Shown in pieces: positions 9,478 through 18,711 of a stretch of DNA of 64,000 nt (position 1 is its first letter; the number at the start of each line of letters is the position of its first letter). The DNA is from Salipiger mucosus DSM 16094 (GTDB lineage: Bacteria; Pseudomonadota; Alphaproteobacteria; Rhodobacterales; Rhodobacteraceae), in contig NZ_KE557282.1 of the NCBI RefSeq assembly GCF_000442255.1, forward strand, positions 61,822 to 125,821. Direction: 5' to 3'. The translations under genes were made by a program, and so were the position numbers. The notes under the pieces were generated by a model, which worked only from the letters and a program-made list of their open reading frames with translations, was not told where the DNA came from and searched no databases.

Positions 9478-10187
9478 GCCGGCTTCCTCAGCACCGCGAC
9501 CACCGAAAGGCCGCCGAGCCGGTTGAGCTTCATCACGGCGGTCTCGGCCCCGCAGATGCCCTTCAGCAGGCCGTTCGCCACCGGGCCGGCGGGCCGCATG
9601 TCGGAGGTCTCGGAGGTCCGGCCCCGTTTCAGCAGGCGCACGGCCGCTGCGAGCGGGAAGATCGCGCCGAAGTAGTAGTGCAGCCGCTCCGGCGTCGCGC
9701 CGGCCGCGCGGATCGTGCGCTCCAGCGAGCGCACGGTGTAGCGGCGGCGATGCTCGAGGTAGTCGTCGTGCGCGCTCCACAGGAACTCGAAGGCCGGCAC
9801 GGTAATGATGAAGGTGGCGCCCGGCGGCGCGAGGTCCCAGTAGGTCGAGAGCAGCGCGACATCGTCGTCCACGTGCTCGAGCACGTCCATCAGCAGCACG
9901 AGGTCGGCGTCGCTCTCGCCCGTTTCGCGCACGTAGCGAACGGTCCGGCCGTTCGGCAGCTTCTCTTCGCTTTCCGTCTCGTAACCGGGGTCCACGCAGG
10001 TCGCGCCGTCGCCCCGGTCGTTCTCCAGCAGCCAGCGGCTGAACCAGCCCAGCCCCGCGCCGACGTCGAGGATCGAGGAGGGGCGCTGGTGGAAGTGATG
10101 CGTGATCATCCGGGCTTTCGACTGGTAATACCAGTGATCGTCCGCCCCCTCGCCGAGCATGTGCCTTTCCTTGAGATCCAACGCCAA
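9474..10187 (-). CDS. Class I SAM-dependent methyltransferase
   Basis: The protein has 237 residues. SAM-binding motif I is clear: SILDVGAGLGWFSRWLL near residues 40-56. An acidic residue follows strand 2 (VDPGYE), and a post-I motif LVLLMDVLEHVDDD lies near 92-105. That is the Methyltransf_11/23 layout. The C-terminal part has aromatic-rich PERLHYYFGAIFPLA and may sit near the membrane. It is first in the minus-strand operon with GtrA- and GtrB-like genes, so the acceptor is probably a lipid-linked sugar or surface polysaccharide precursor, but the substrate is not shown by the sequence. Confidence 0.85.
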   Translation of the reverse strand: MALDLKERHMLGEGADDHWYYQSKARMITHHFHQRPSSILDVGAGLGWFSRWLLENDRGDGATCVDPGYETESEEKLPNGRTVRYVRETGESDADLVLLMDVLEHVDDDVALLSTYWDLAPPGATFIITVPAFEFLWSAHDDYLEHRRRYTVRSLERTIRAAGATPERLHYYFGAIFPLAAAVRLLKRGRTSETSDMRPAGPVANGLLKGICGAETAVMKLNRLGGLSVVAVLRKPA

Positions 10188-10321
10188 GCTCCACTTGTGA
10201 GGCGAACCGCGTGTCGCCTATACCCCGACCCGGTATGGGGATAGCGGTTCTCACCACGGCGATCCAGTGTAATGGAGCCGGGGCCCGCCGCTTCCGCGCG
10301 GCTGTATTGGGAGCGTCACGC

Positions 10322-11860
10322 ATGCGGGTTTTTTACTGGTGCAATCTCTTGTTGCTGCTCACCGCGCTGGTCTGCGCCGCCGCCGCCTTCACCGGGCTCG
10401 CGGCCAACGGCTTCTGGACCGACGAACTCTTCACCGCCTACTTCGCCGACCCGGACATGAGCTCCGCCGGAGAGGTTGTCACCCGCGGGGCGGAGGATGT
10501 GCACCCGCCGGGTTACTACCTGCTGGTCTGGCTGGCCGCGCGTGTCACGGAGGCGGACTTCGACCTCGTGGCGCGCGGGGTCTCGGCCGCGCTGGGCGTG
10601 CTGGCGCTCGTGGTGATCTACGTCGCGCCGGGCCGTGGCGTCGGGGTCACGGCGCGGCTTGTCGCGGTCGCCTTCGTCGCGACCTCGGCGATCTGGGCCG
10701 GCTACACGCACGAGGCGCGCTCCTACACGCTCGTGTTCGTGCTGGTCGGCGTCCTTGCGGGGCTGGCGCTGCGCGCGGACGAACGGTTGCGCGCCGGCGG
10801 GACGGCGACGGGCGCGCTGGTCGCCGTGGCGGCGGTCGCGATGCTTGCTGGTCTCGTGCACTACTACACGGTGCTCGTCTCGGGCGGCGTCTTCGCCATG
10901 CTCCTGCTCTCGGCGCGCAGCTGGCCGGCTCGCGCGCGCGTCGTCGTCGCAGGGCTCTCGGTGCTTGCCGTCGTCTGTGCCTTTCTCGCCTGGCACCTGC
11001 CGCGGATCGTTGCGGACGTCGATGACACGTGGTTCTCGGCGACCGCCGGTTTCATCCTGCAGATGACGCGTGCCGGGGTGGGCGAGCTGGTCGGAGACCG
11101 CCTCGACCGCGTGGCGCTGGGGGTCGTGCTGATCCTGATGCTCGTCGCGCGGATGGTCGCGCAGACGCGCTGGCCGGTGGACCGCGAGGCCGCGCTGCTG
11201 ATCGGCGCGGGCGTGCTCGCGCCCGCCTTCGGGGTCGCGGTGACGGTTCTGGCGGTGCCCATGTACTCGAGCCGCATGTTCGCCGTGCTCGCGCCGCTGC
11301 TTTGGGTCGCGCTCGCCCATATCGTCCAGGGGATCTTCGCGCGTCTCGACCGGTCCGGCGCCGACGCCCGGCTTCGGGCGGGCGCGCCGCTGGCGATGAC
11401 CGCGGCGCTCATGCTGTCGGCGAGCAGCGTCCTGGACCGCGGCCAGAACTCCAAGGAGCCATACCGCGAGTCCGCCCGGGCCGTGGCGTCGCGGGACGGC
11501 TGCCTCTCGGCGACGATTCCGGTCATCTGGTGGGAACAGCCCTACTTTTCCGAGGACGATCCGGAGCGCTTCCACGGGTTCTACCTTCCCGAACCCAACG
11601 AGACCGCTTGGTTGCCGCTTCCGCGCGACGCGCTGCAACAGGGGCTGGAAAGCGCGCCGATGCGGCGGCTCGTCCGCGACACCGAGAGCGGCGCGCGCGA
11701 TTGCCCGGTGCTGCTTTGGGAGATCCACGCCTCGGGCGGTCTTGGCCCCCGGCAGAAGGTCGAGTTGCTCGAGCGGCACCTGCAGGACCCCGACCGCTCG
11801 GTCTCGATCAGCGAGGTCGCCTCCTCGCAGCATGCCGCGAGGCTCTATCTTCTCGAATGA
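10322..11860 (+). CDS. GT39-like membrane glycosyltransferase (PMT/ArnT type)
   Basis: The protein has 512 residues and about 11 hydrophobic segments. The first large periplasmic loop carries the family signature: NGFWTDELFTAYFADPD (catalytic Asp-Glu near residue 33) and DVHPPGYYLLVW, as in ArnT/PMT enzymes that use polyprenyl-phosphate sugars as donors. A soluble C-terminal part of about 130 residues follows. The gene is divergent from the methyltransferase/GtrA/GtrB operon, which would make exactly such a lipid-linked donor, so the four genes probably form one glycosylation pathway. ATG 10322 was chosen because it leads straight into the first membrane segment; an in-frame ATG at 10211 would add an unrelated 37-residue leader. 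Confidence 0.8.
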   Translation: MRVFYWCNLLLLLTALVCAAAAFTGLAANGFWTDELFTAYFADPDMSSAGEVVTRGAEDVHPPGYYLLVWLAARVTEADFDLVARGVSAALGVLALVVIYVAPGRGVGVTARLVAVAFVATSAIWAGYTHEARSYTLVFVLVGVLAGLALRADERLRAGGTATGALVAVAAVAMLAGLVHYYTVLVSGGVFAMLLLSARSWPARARVVVAGLSVLAVVCAFLAWHLPRIVADVDDTWFSATAGFILQMTRAGVGELVGDRLDRVALGVVLILMLVARMVAQTRWPVDREAALLIGAGVLAPAFGVAVTVLAVPMYSSRMFAVLAPLLWVALAHIVQGIFARLDRSGADARLRAGAPLAMTAALMLSASSVLDRGQNSKEPYRESARAVASRDGCLSATIPVIWWEQPYFSEDDPERFHGFYLPEPNETAWLPLPRDALQQGLESAPMRRLVRDTESGARDCPVLLWEIHASGGLGPRQKVELLERHLQDPDRSVSISEVASSQHAARLYLLE

Positions 11861-12149
11861 CGCGGTGGCCGAGCGTCACGCCGCTTGTTTGCGGAAAGCA
11901 TGAAAATGCATATTTTTGCCCTTCGCGCGGGCTGGGGCAGCGGCAATACTCGGGCATGAGTTCGGTAAGCGTAAAGTGTCCCTGCCTCTTTCCCGGCCCG
12001 ACGTGCGGATGCGCTCACCTGCCGCCGTCGGGGTCACGTCATCGAAAGGCTGCGGTACGGCGATCTCTGCGCCGTCCTGCACCGCCGGGATCGGGAACGG
12101 GCAGCGCGTGAATTCGGAAATCCAGGATCCATAGGGGGAGAGTGAAACC

Positions 12150-12500
12150 ATGATCCAGCTGACAAGAGCCTTCGCCGGCTTCGCCGCGCTCGCGGCGCTG
12201 ACGGCCTGCGTCGAGATGGAAGGCGGTGGCGGCACCACCACCGTCATGCCGCCCATGGCCGGCGGCCCGCCCTTCATCGAAGGCAGCTTCTCGGCCAGCG
12301 AGGCCGCCGTTAACGCCTGCCGCGATCTGCTCGCCTCCCGGACCTCCGGCGGCGTGACCGTGGTGGGCTCGGAATTCTCGCAGGCCAACAGCGCGGTCTA
12401 CATGCGCGTCGGTGCCAACGGCGCGCCATGGCGCTGCATCGTCTCCGACGACGGAAGCAACCCGTCGATCATGTTCATGGGCGACGAAGGCGCGATGTGA
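12150..12500 (+). CDS. Small predicted lipoprotein of unknown function
   Basis: The protein has 116 residues. It begins with a lipoprotein signal whose lipobox LTAC puts the acylated cysteine at residue 20. A Gly/Thr/Pro-rich linker follows, then a compact region with two cysteines (NACRDLLA and WRCIVSDDG) that could pair in the periplasm. AGGGGGAGAG lies 10 bases before the ATG. Similar short cell-envelope proteins are common in Rhodobacteraceae. No function can be given. Confidence 0.7.
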   Translation: MIQLTRAFAGFAALAALTACVEMEGGGGTTTVMPPMAGGPPFIEGSFSASEAAVNACRDLLASRTSGGVTVVGSEFSQANSAVYMRVGANGAPWRCIVSDDGSNPSIMFMGDEGAM

Positions 12501-12533
12501 TCGCCGCGGCGCCGCGCGCGCCCGGGTGTCCGC

Positions 12534-13412
12534 TCAGCGGGCCTGTTCCAGCTCGCTGAGCGTGTCGCGCAGGGTCTCCACCTCGTTGAGGTGGTGCAGC
12601 GCGGCGTCGCCGAGCGCCTCCGCCGTGTCCGAGGCCAGCAGCCGCAGCACGGTCATCACGCCGACGTAGCTGTCGAGCGGCAGGTCGGTCTCGACCGCGC
12701 AGGTCAGCGTCCATGTGGCATAGGCCGGCGCCTCGCGCAGGCCCTTGTCCGCCACCAGCAGCAGCTTCGCGCCGCGCTCCGCCAGCAGGCGGACCAGCTG
12801 GCCGAAGCGGGCAGGGCGCCGCCGCAGCCCGATCAGCACCACCACGTCGCCTTGGCCGATCCCTGCGATGCCCTCGGCCAGAGTCTGCCCCTCCAGCGCC
12901 AGCGGCGCCACGTCGGCGCGCAGCTGCGCCAGCTGCGCCGTCAGGTAGTCGGCCAGGAACCGGCTGTTGCGAAAGCCCAGCAGGCGGACCTGCCGCGCCT
13001 CTGCCAGCGCGCGGGCAGCCTGCTGCATCACCTCCGCGTCGAGCTGCGCCAGCGTCGCCTCGATGATGCCCGCCTCGGCGCGCAGCACCTCGCCGTGCGA
13101 GGCCGCCATCGGCGCGCTGCCCTTCATGAAGAGCGGCGAGCCCGTCTCGCGCAGGCGCCGCGCGTCCTGCCGCGCGTCCTCGAAGCTGCGATAGCCCAGC
13201 CGCTGCACCAGCCGGCTCACGGTGGCGTTCGACGTGCCCGCCAGCCCCGCCAGTTCCGAGGCGCTCCAGACCGCCATCTCGGCCGGCGCGTTGAGGATCG
13301 TGTCCGCCACCAACCGCTCGCGGCCGGGCAGGATGGCATAGGCCTCGTGCAGGCGGCGCAGCAGCGAGACGGGGGCGTCGGTCCGGGGATCGGGGGGCAT
13401 CGGCGATGTCAT
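12534..13412 (-). CDS. MurR/RpiR family transcriptional regulator
   Basis: The protein has 292 residues. An N-terminal HTH_6 domain (about 15-95) contains ASELAGLAGTSNATVSRLVQRLGY. A C-terminal SIS domain (about 130-270) contains ALAEARQVRLLGFRNS and DVVVLIGLRRRP. RpiR regulators normally sense phosphosugars or related small molecules through the SIS domain. The gene is divergent from the polyamine-type ABC/diaminopropionate operon, which is its likely target. TTTCA/TGAAA half-sites fill the 337-base gap between them. The effector is unknown; in Rhodobacteraceae this family also controls amino-acid and ureide catabolism, so a sugar ligand should not be assumed. Confidence 0.85.
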   Translation of the reverse strand: MTSPMPPDPRTDAPVSLLRRLHEAYAILPGRERLVADTILNAPAEMAVWSASELAGLAGTSNATVSRLVQRLGYRSFEDARQDARRLRETGSPLFMKGSAPMAASHGEVLRAEAGIIEATLAQLDAEVMQQAARALAEARQVRLLGFRNSRFLADYLTAQLAQLRADVAPLALEGQTLAEGIAGIGQGDVVVLIGLRRRPARFGQLVRLLAERGAKLLLVADKGLREAPAYATWTLTCAVETDLPLDSYVGVMTVLRLLASDTAEALGDAALHHLNEVETLRDTLSELEQAR

Positions 13413-13749
13413 GGCGTCAGGATTTCCACATTTTCACCCCCGTGCAAAGCCGCTTTCACCGAGGCGCGGGTCCGGGCCGCCCCGGGCGCGATTCGCGGCC
13501 GGGAAGGGCGGTCAGCGATGGTTTTGCCAGCGCGGAGGCCATGAATCTGCCGCTTTCATGAGCAGGTCCTGCTTGCAATGCAATTTTCACCTGTTAACGC
13601 TTTATGAAAATCATTTTTCGCTCCACCTTGGCGGCATGGACCCAACGGCGCGCCGGACGGCGGGCCGGGCTCACCAGGAACGACCCCGCCGGCCGACACC
13701 ACGCAGCGCCGGACAAGAACACGACAAGGACACAACAGAGAGAAACGCC
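13413..13749. promoter_or_regulatory. Divergent promoter region of the RpiR gene and the ABC/ureide operon
   Basis: The gap is locally AT-rich at 13575-13620. It holds TTTTCA at 13431 and 13584, TTTCA at 13454 and 13554, and TGAAAA at 13605-13610. TTTTCA (13584-13589) and TGAAAA form a dyad with a 15-base spacer. A second dyad AGCAGG-T-CCTGCT lies at 13561-13573. These are candidate RpiR sites and none is proven. Confidence 0.35.
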
Positions 13750-14817
13750 ATGAACCGCCGAATGCTTCTGCAGTCCGCCCTCGCGGGCACCGCGCTGGGG
13801 GCGCTGGCCCCCGCCACCCGCGCCCTTGCCGCCACCGACATCCTCTGGATGACCTGGGAGAACCTGGCCAAGGACGACTATCTCGCGCCCTTCCTCGACG
13901 CGCACGACGTCTCGCTCACCAAGACCTTCATCGGCACCGACGACGAGCAGTTCGCCAAGCTGCGCGCCGGGGGCGCCTCCTCGGTCGACCTGATCACGCC
14001 CGGCCTCGACAAGGTGGAATTCTACACCGCCTCGGACCTGCTGCAGCCGATCGACTTCGACAAGGTGCCCAACGCCAGCCTGCTCTACGACACCTTCAAG
14101 CAGACCCCGCTGGGCAAGGTCGACGGCGAGACCTACGGCATCCCCTTCTACTGGGGCATCAACCCCATCGTCTACCGCGCCGACCTCATGGACGAGGAAC
14201 CCGACTGGTCGGTCTTCTTCGAGGGCGACAAGTACAACGGCAAGCTCGCCATGCGCGACTACGCGCTCGAGGGCATCATGATCGCCGCCATGTATCTCGG
14301 CATCCCCGAGTCCGAGATGTTCGACATGGACGACAAGCAGCTCGCCGAGGTCAAGCGCGTGCTGATGATCCAGAAGTCCAAGCTGCGCACCTACTGGAAC
14401 TCGATCAGCGACCTGACCAACCTCTTCGCCACCGGCGAGGTGGTCTGCGCCTTCTCCTGGGTGCCGCCCTACTACGACCTGCGTGACAAGGGCATCGACA
14501 TGGGCATGGCCAAGCCCGAGGCCGGCGTCATCGGCTGGTGCGACACCGTCGCCGTGCCCAAGGGCCTCGAGGGCGACCGGCTGGACGCCACGCTGGAGCT
14601 GGTCAACTACCTGCTCGGACCGGAATACGGCAAGATGCTCGCGGTGGGCGGCCCCTACGCGCAATCGACCTCGGCCGCGCGCGACATGCTCTCGCCCGAG
14701 GAGCAGTCGAAGATCTTCGTCGACGACCTCTCGGTCATGGACAGCTTCGTCTGGAAGAAGAACCCGCCGCGCTACAACGAGTGGGTCGCCCTCTGGAACG
14801 AGGTCAAGGCCAGCTGA
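13750..14817 (+). CDS. Polyamine/opine-type ABC transporter solute-binding protein (PotD-like)
   Basis: The protein has 355 residues. It starts with a Tat-like signal (MNRRMLLQSALAGTALGAL, cleavage near ALA-AT). The mature part has the family 1 binding-protein layout of PotD/PotF: ILWMTWENLAKDDYLAPF, a hinge near GIPFYWGINPIVYR and a C-terminal lobe ending WVALWNEVKAS. It delivers a periplasmic ligand to the permeases encoded downstream. The stop overlaps the ATPase start by one base (TGATG). The downstream enzymes act on diaminopropionate and N-carbamoyl amino acids, so the ligand is more likely such a compound than spermidine (inference). Confidence 0.85.
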   Translation: MNRRMLLQSALAGTALGALAPATRALAATDILWMTWENLAKDDYLAPFLDAHDVSLTKTFIGTDDEQFAKLRAGGASSVDLITPGLDKVEFYTASDLLQPIDFDKVPNASLLYDTFKQTPLGKVDGETYGIPFYWGINPIVYRADLMDEEPDWSVFFEGDKYNGKLAMRDYALEGIMIAAMYLGIPESEMFDMDDKQLAEVKRVLMIQKSKLRTYWNSISDLTNLFATGEVVCAFSWVPPYYDLRDKGIDMGMAKPEAGVIGWCDTVAVPKGLEGDRLDATLELVNYLLGPEYGKMLAVGGPYAQSTSAARDMLSPEEQSKIFVDDLSVMDSFVWKKNPPRYNEWVALWNEVKAS

Positions 14818-15858
14818 TGTTGCCTCTTCTCGAAGCTTCGGGACTGTCCAAGATCTACGACCGTGTCGAGGCCGTGGCCGGGGTGGATTTCACCCTGGCC
14901 GAAAACAGCTACGTCACGCTTCTCGGACCCTCGGGCTGCGGCAAGACCTCGATCCTGCGGATGATCGGCGGGTTCGAGGCCGTGACCTCGGGCGCGCTGC
15001 GGCTCGACGGCGACCGGCTCGACCCGGTGCCCGCCGCGCGCCGTCCGATCAACACCGTGTTCCAGAGCTACGCGCTCTTTCCCCACCTCACGGTGCTGGA
15101 AAACGTCTGCTTCGGCCTCGCCTACGGCGACACGCCCCGCGCCAAGGTCACGACCCGCGCCCACGACGTGCTGAAGACCGTGCAGATGCAGGACTTCGCC
15201 AACCGCCGCCCCGCTCAGCTCTCGGGCGGGCAGCAGCAGCGCGTCGCGCTGGCCCGCGCCATCGTCAACGAACCGCGCCTGCTGCTGCTGGACGAGCCGC
15301 TCTCGGCGCTCGACCGGCGGATGCGCAAGGACATGCAGATCGAGCTCAAGGACCTGCAACGCCGCCTCGGCATGGCCTTCCTGCACGTGACCCACGACCA
15401 GGAAGAGGCCTTTGCCCTCTCGGACCGCATCATCGTGATGCGCGACGGCCGGATCGAGCAGCAGGGCCGCCCCGAGGACATCTACGCCCATCCCCGCACC
15501 GCCTGGGTCGCCGACTTCATCGGCGGCGCCACCTGCGTGCCGGGCAAGATCCGCGGGCAGGAAAGGGACCGCGCGACGATCGGGACCGCCATCGGCGCAT
15601 TCACCTGCCCCGCCGCGCCCGGCGCGCAGGGCGAGGCGGTGCTCTGCCTGCGCCCCGAGCAGGTGCACCTCGCCCCCGACGGGCATCCCCGCCACGGTCA
15701 CGCACTGCGTCTTTCGCGGCTCGGACTGGCTGGTGGAATGTCGCGCCGGGGACCTGATCCTGCAGGCCACCCATGGCGGCGCGGGCGATCCGCCCCCGCC
15801 CGCGGGCGAGACCGTCGCGCTGCATTTCGACTCCGACCGCGCGTGGATCGCCGCATGA
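14817..15858 (+). pseudogene. PotA-like ABC transporter ATPase with one frameshift in the TOBE region
   Basis: The nucleotide-binding domain is intact: Walker A GPSGCGKTS (about 37-45), signature LSGGQQQRVALARA, Walker B LLLLDEPLSALD and switch HVTHDQEEA. The C-terminal TOBE domain changes frame after LRPEQVHLAPDG. The correct continuation, ATVTHCVFRGSDWLVEC and so on to RAWIAA and the stop at 15858, is one frame over. Removing one G of GGG at 15681-15683 restores a normal protein of about 346 residues. Unrepaired, the original frame runs without a stop into the permease and would give an ATPase-permease fusion of about 630 residues. ATG 14817 follows the binding-protein stop directly. Either a real mutation or an error. 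Confidence 0.8.
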
Positions 15859-16706
15859 GACGCATCGGAACCCTGCTCGCAAGCCCGGTCGTGGCGGCGC
15901 TGCTGGCGCTCTGCATCGCGCCGCTGGCGATCCTCTTCGTCTACAGTTTCTTCCAGGTCGATTTCGTTGCCATCTCGCGCGATCCGACGCTGGCCAACTA
16001 CGTCAAGATCGCCGGGTCCGAGACCTACCGCGGTCTCATCGCCCGCGCCTTCGGTTCGGCGCTGCTGGTGGTGGCGATCACCGCGGTCATCGCCTACCCG
16101 GTGGCCTGGTTCCTCGCCAAGCGCGTGGGGCCGGCGAAATCCACCCTGCTGACGCTGCTGCTGGTGCCGCTCTACTCGGGCGACCTCGTGCGCATCTTCG
16201 CATGGCGCGTGCTGCTGGGGGCCGAGGGGGTCATCAACAGCACGCTCATGTGGCTGAACGTCATCGACGCGCCGCTGCAGGGGCTGCTCTTCAGCCCGCT
16301 CGCGACCCATATCGCGCTGACCTACAACTACCTGCCCTTCATGGTGATCGGCCTCTGGCTCGCCTTCGAGGCGCTGGACGACGCCTGGCTCGAGGCTGCC
16401 GCCGACCTCGGCGCCCCCGGCTGGGAGCGCTTCCGCCGCGTGACGCTGCCGCTGACCTCGCCGGGGCTCATCGCGGGCGGGCTGATGGTCTTCCTCATGG
16501 TCGCGGGCGACTACCTGACGCCGCAGCTTCTGGGCGGCGCCTCGGGCATCACCATCATATCGGCGATCAACGACCTCTTCGGCACCGCCTTCGACTGGCC
16601 GCTCGGCTCGGCCATCGCCTGGACCATGCTGGCGATCCTCATGCTGGCCTTCGCCGCCGGCGCGCTGGCGATCCGCCGCTCCAGTCTCGTGGAGGGCCGG
16701 GCATGA
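15855..16706 (+). CDS. ABC transporter permease, PotB-like
   Basis: The protein has 283 residues and six predicted membrane segments. The cytoplasmic coupling loop with the EAA motif is LEAAADLGAPGWERFRRVTLPL near residues 178-199. The first periplasmic loop is long, as in PotB. It forms half of the membrane pore with the next gene. The ATG overlaps the ATPase stop and the stop overlaps the next ATG (ATGA), so the proteins are made in a coupled way. Confidence 0.85.
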   Translation: MRRIGTLLASPVVAALLALCIAPLAILFVYSFFQVDFVAISRDPTLANYVKIAGSETYRGLIARAFGSALLVVAITAVIAYPVAWFLAKRVGPAKSTLLTLLLVPLYSGDLVRIFAWRVLLGAEGVINSTLMWLNVIDAPLQGLLFSPLATHIALTYNYLPFMVIGLWLAFEALDDAWLEAAADLGAPGWERFRRVTLPLTSPGLIAGGLMVFLMVAGDYLTPQLLGGASGITIISAINDLFGTAFDWPLGSAIAWTMLAILMLAFAAGALAIRRSSLVEGRA

Positions 16707-17476
16707 GTGCTGTCGCCAAAAGCTGGGTCTGGCTGGTCTTCGGCTTCATGTACCTGCCGATCGCGATCATCCTGCTGTTCTCGCTCAACGCCTCCGACGT
16801 CATGGCCTTCCCGCTGCAGGGCTTCACGCTGGACTGGTATGCCGAGATCCTGCGCGACGGCCGCCTCGGCGGCGGCTTCCTGACCACGCTCAAGACCGCC
16901 TTTCCGGTCGCCATCCTCGCGACGCTCTTCGGCGCGCTGGCGGCGCTCTCGCTCACGGTCTACCCGATGCGCTTTCGCGGGGGCATGGTCGTGATCCTGC
17001 TGCTGCCCTTCCTCGTGCCCAAGCTGATCCTCGCGGTCAGCCAGCTCATCCTGCTCAAGGAGCTGGGGCTGGGGCGCGGCCTCTGGACCGTGATCCTCGC
17101 GCAGGCGGTGATCGTGCTGCCCTTTTGCACCATCATCATCGCATCGGTGCTGATCCGCATCGACCTGCGGCTCATCGAGGCCGCCGAGGATCTCGGCGCC
17201 TCGAGGTGGGAGTGCTTCCGCCGCGTGACCCTGCCGCTGATGCGCAACGGGCTCATGGCCTCCTGGGTGATCGCCTTCGTGCTCTCCTCGGCCGAATACG
17301 TCCTGACGGCCTTTCTCAGCGGGCGCGCGCAGCCGCTCTCGGTGCTCGTGGCCTCCGACTTCCGTTTCAACCTGTCTCCCGGCCTCAACGCGCTCGCCGT
17401 GCTGATCGTGCTGGGCAACATCGCGCTCGTGGTGCTGGCCGAGACCATCCGCCGCCGCTCCGGGCGCCCAAGATGA
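16703..17476 (+). CDS. ABC transporter permease, PotC-like
   Basis: The protein has 257 residues and six membrane segments. The EAA loop is IEAAEDLGASRWECFRRVTLPL near 156-177. It pairs with the PotB-like protein. It overlaps the ammonia-lyase gene by four bases (ATGA), which links transport directly to catabolism in one operon. Confidence 0.85.
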   Translation: MSAVAKSWVWLVFGFMYLPIAIILLFSLNASDVMAFPLQGFTLDWYAEILRDGRLGGGFLTTLKTAFPVAILATLFGALAALSLTVYPMRFRGGMVVILLLPFLVPKLILAVSQLILLKELGLGRGLWTVILAQAVIVLPFCTIIIASVLIRIDLRLIEAAEDLGASRWECFRRVTLPLMRNGLMASWVIAFVLSSAEYVLTAFLSGRAQPLSVLVASDFRFNLSPGLNALAVLIVLGNIALVVLAETIRRRSGRPR

Positions 17477-18711
17477 GGACCCTCATGCAATTCGACAGCC
17501 CGCTCGGCACAAGCGCCGAGCTGATCTCCAACCCCCACTTCGACCCCGCCGCGCCCTATGGCGAGGCGCAGCAGGCGGTGCTGAACGACGCGGCCTTCGA
17601 CACGGCGAAGGCGACCATCTCGGCATGGCCGGGCTATGCGCCGACCCCGCTGCGCAGCCTGCCGGGACTGGCGGCAGAGGCCGGCGTCGCCGCGCTGCAC
17701 TACAAGGACGAGGGCTCGCGCTTCGGCCTCGGCAGCTTCAAGGCGCTGGGCGGCGCCTATGCCGTGCTGCGCCTGCTGGTGCGCACCATCGAGGCGAAGA
17801 AGGGCGTCGCCGCCACCGTGGCCCAGATCCTCGCCGGGGATCACGACGACGTGGTGCGCGGCATCACCGTCTGCTGCGCGACCGACGGAAACCACGGGCG
17901 CTCGGTCGCATGGGGGGCGCGCACCTTCGGCTGCAACTGCGTGATCTTCATCCACGCCACCGTCTCCGAGAGCCGGAAAGAGGCCATCGAGGCCTACGGC
18001 GCCGAGGTCCGCCGCTGCGACGGCAACTACGACGACAGCGTGCGCGAGGCCGACCGCACCGCGCAGGCCGAGGGCTGGACCGTGGTCTCCGACACCTCCT
18101 ATCCGGGCTACACCGAGATCCCCAAGGACGTGATGCAGGGCTACGAGCTCATGGCCGCCGAGGCCGCCGATGCCCTGCCGGAGCCGCCCACCCACGTCTT
18201 CGTGCAGACCGGCGTCGGCGGCATGGCGGCGGCGATCGCGGCCCAGATGCGCCGCCGCTACGGCGCCCGCGCACCCCGCGTGATCCTTGCCGACCCCGAC
18301 CGCTCGGCCTGCTGGCTCGAGAGTTTCCGCAGCGGCGCGCCGACCCCGGTGCACGGCGATCTCGACACGCTCATGGCCGGGCTTGCCTGCGGCGAGGTCT
18401 CGCTGCTCGCCTGGGAGGTGCTCAAGCCGCTCGCCTGCGCCACCGTCTCGGTCCGCGACGACGAGGCCGTCGCGATGATGCGCCGGCTGGCCGATCCGCT
18501 GCCGGGCGATCCGGTGATCGTGGCGGGCGAAAGCGCCGTCGCGGGGCTCGCCGCGCTCCTTTCGGTCGCAGGCCACGCCCCCGCGCGCGAGGCGCTGGGG
18601 CTGGACGCGGATTCGCGGGTGCTGGTCTTCGGCTCCGAGGCCGACACCGACCCCGGCCTCTACGCCGAACTGGTCGGCCGCAGCGCGGACGAGGTGAGGG
18701 CAGGGGCATGA
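17473..18711 (+). CDS. dpaL: 2,3-diaminopropionate ammonia-lyase (PLP-dependent, YgeX/DpaL-like)
   Basis: The protein has 412 residues (the family has about 400). It is a fold-type II PLP enzyme that converts 2,3-diaminopropionate to pyruvate and two ammonia. The PLP lysine is K90 in FGLGSFKALGG. The substrate loop CCATDGNHGRSVAWGA and the PLP-phosphate loop QTGVGGMAAAIA are in place. DTSYPGYTEIPKDVMQGY is typical of the diaminopropionate branch rather than threonine dehydratase. In E. coli, ygeX sits beside the M20 gene ygeY; here an M20 carbamoylase follows with an ATGA overlap. ATG 17473 overlaps the permease stop; an ATG four codons later is also possible. Confidence 0.9.
   Translation: MRTLMQFDSPLGTSAELISNPHFDPAAPYGEAQQAVLNDAAFDTAKATISAWPGYAPTPLRSLPGLAAEAGVAALHYKDEGSRFGLGSFKALGGAYAVLRLLVRTIEAKKGVAATVAQILAGDHDDVVRGITVCCATDGNHGRSVAWGARTFGCNCVIFIHATVSESRKEAIEAYGAEVRRCDGNYDDSVREADRTAQAEGWTVVSDTSYPGYTEIPKDVMQGYELMAAEAADALPEPPTHVFVQTGVGGMAAAIAAQMRRRYGARAPRVILADPDRSACWLESFRSGAPTPVHGDLDTLMAGLACGEVSLLAWEVLKPLACATVSVRDDEAVAMMRRLADPLPGDPVIVAGESAVAGLAALLSVAGHAPAREALGLDADSRVLVFGSEADTDPGLYAELVGRSADEVRAGA

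Noticed and set aside
13594-14664. Long antisense frame over the first solute-binding protein gene
   Set aside because: Shadow of the real gene; His/Val/Gly-rich translation without domain, while the plus strand has a Tat signal and family motifs.
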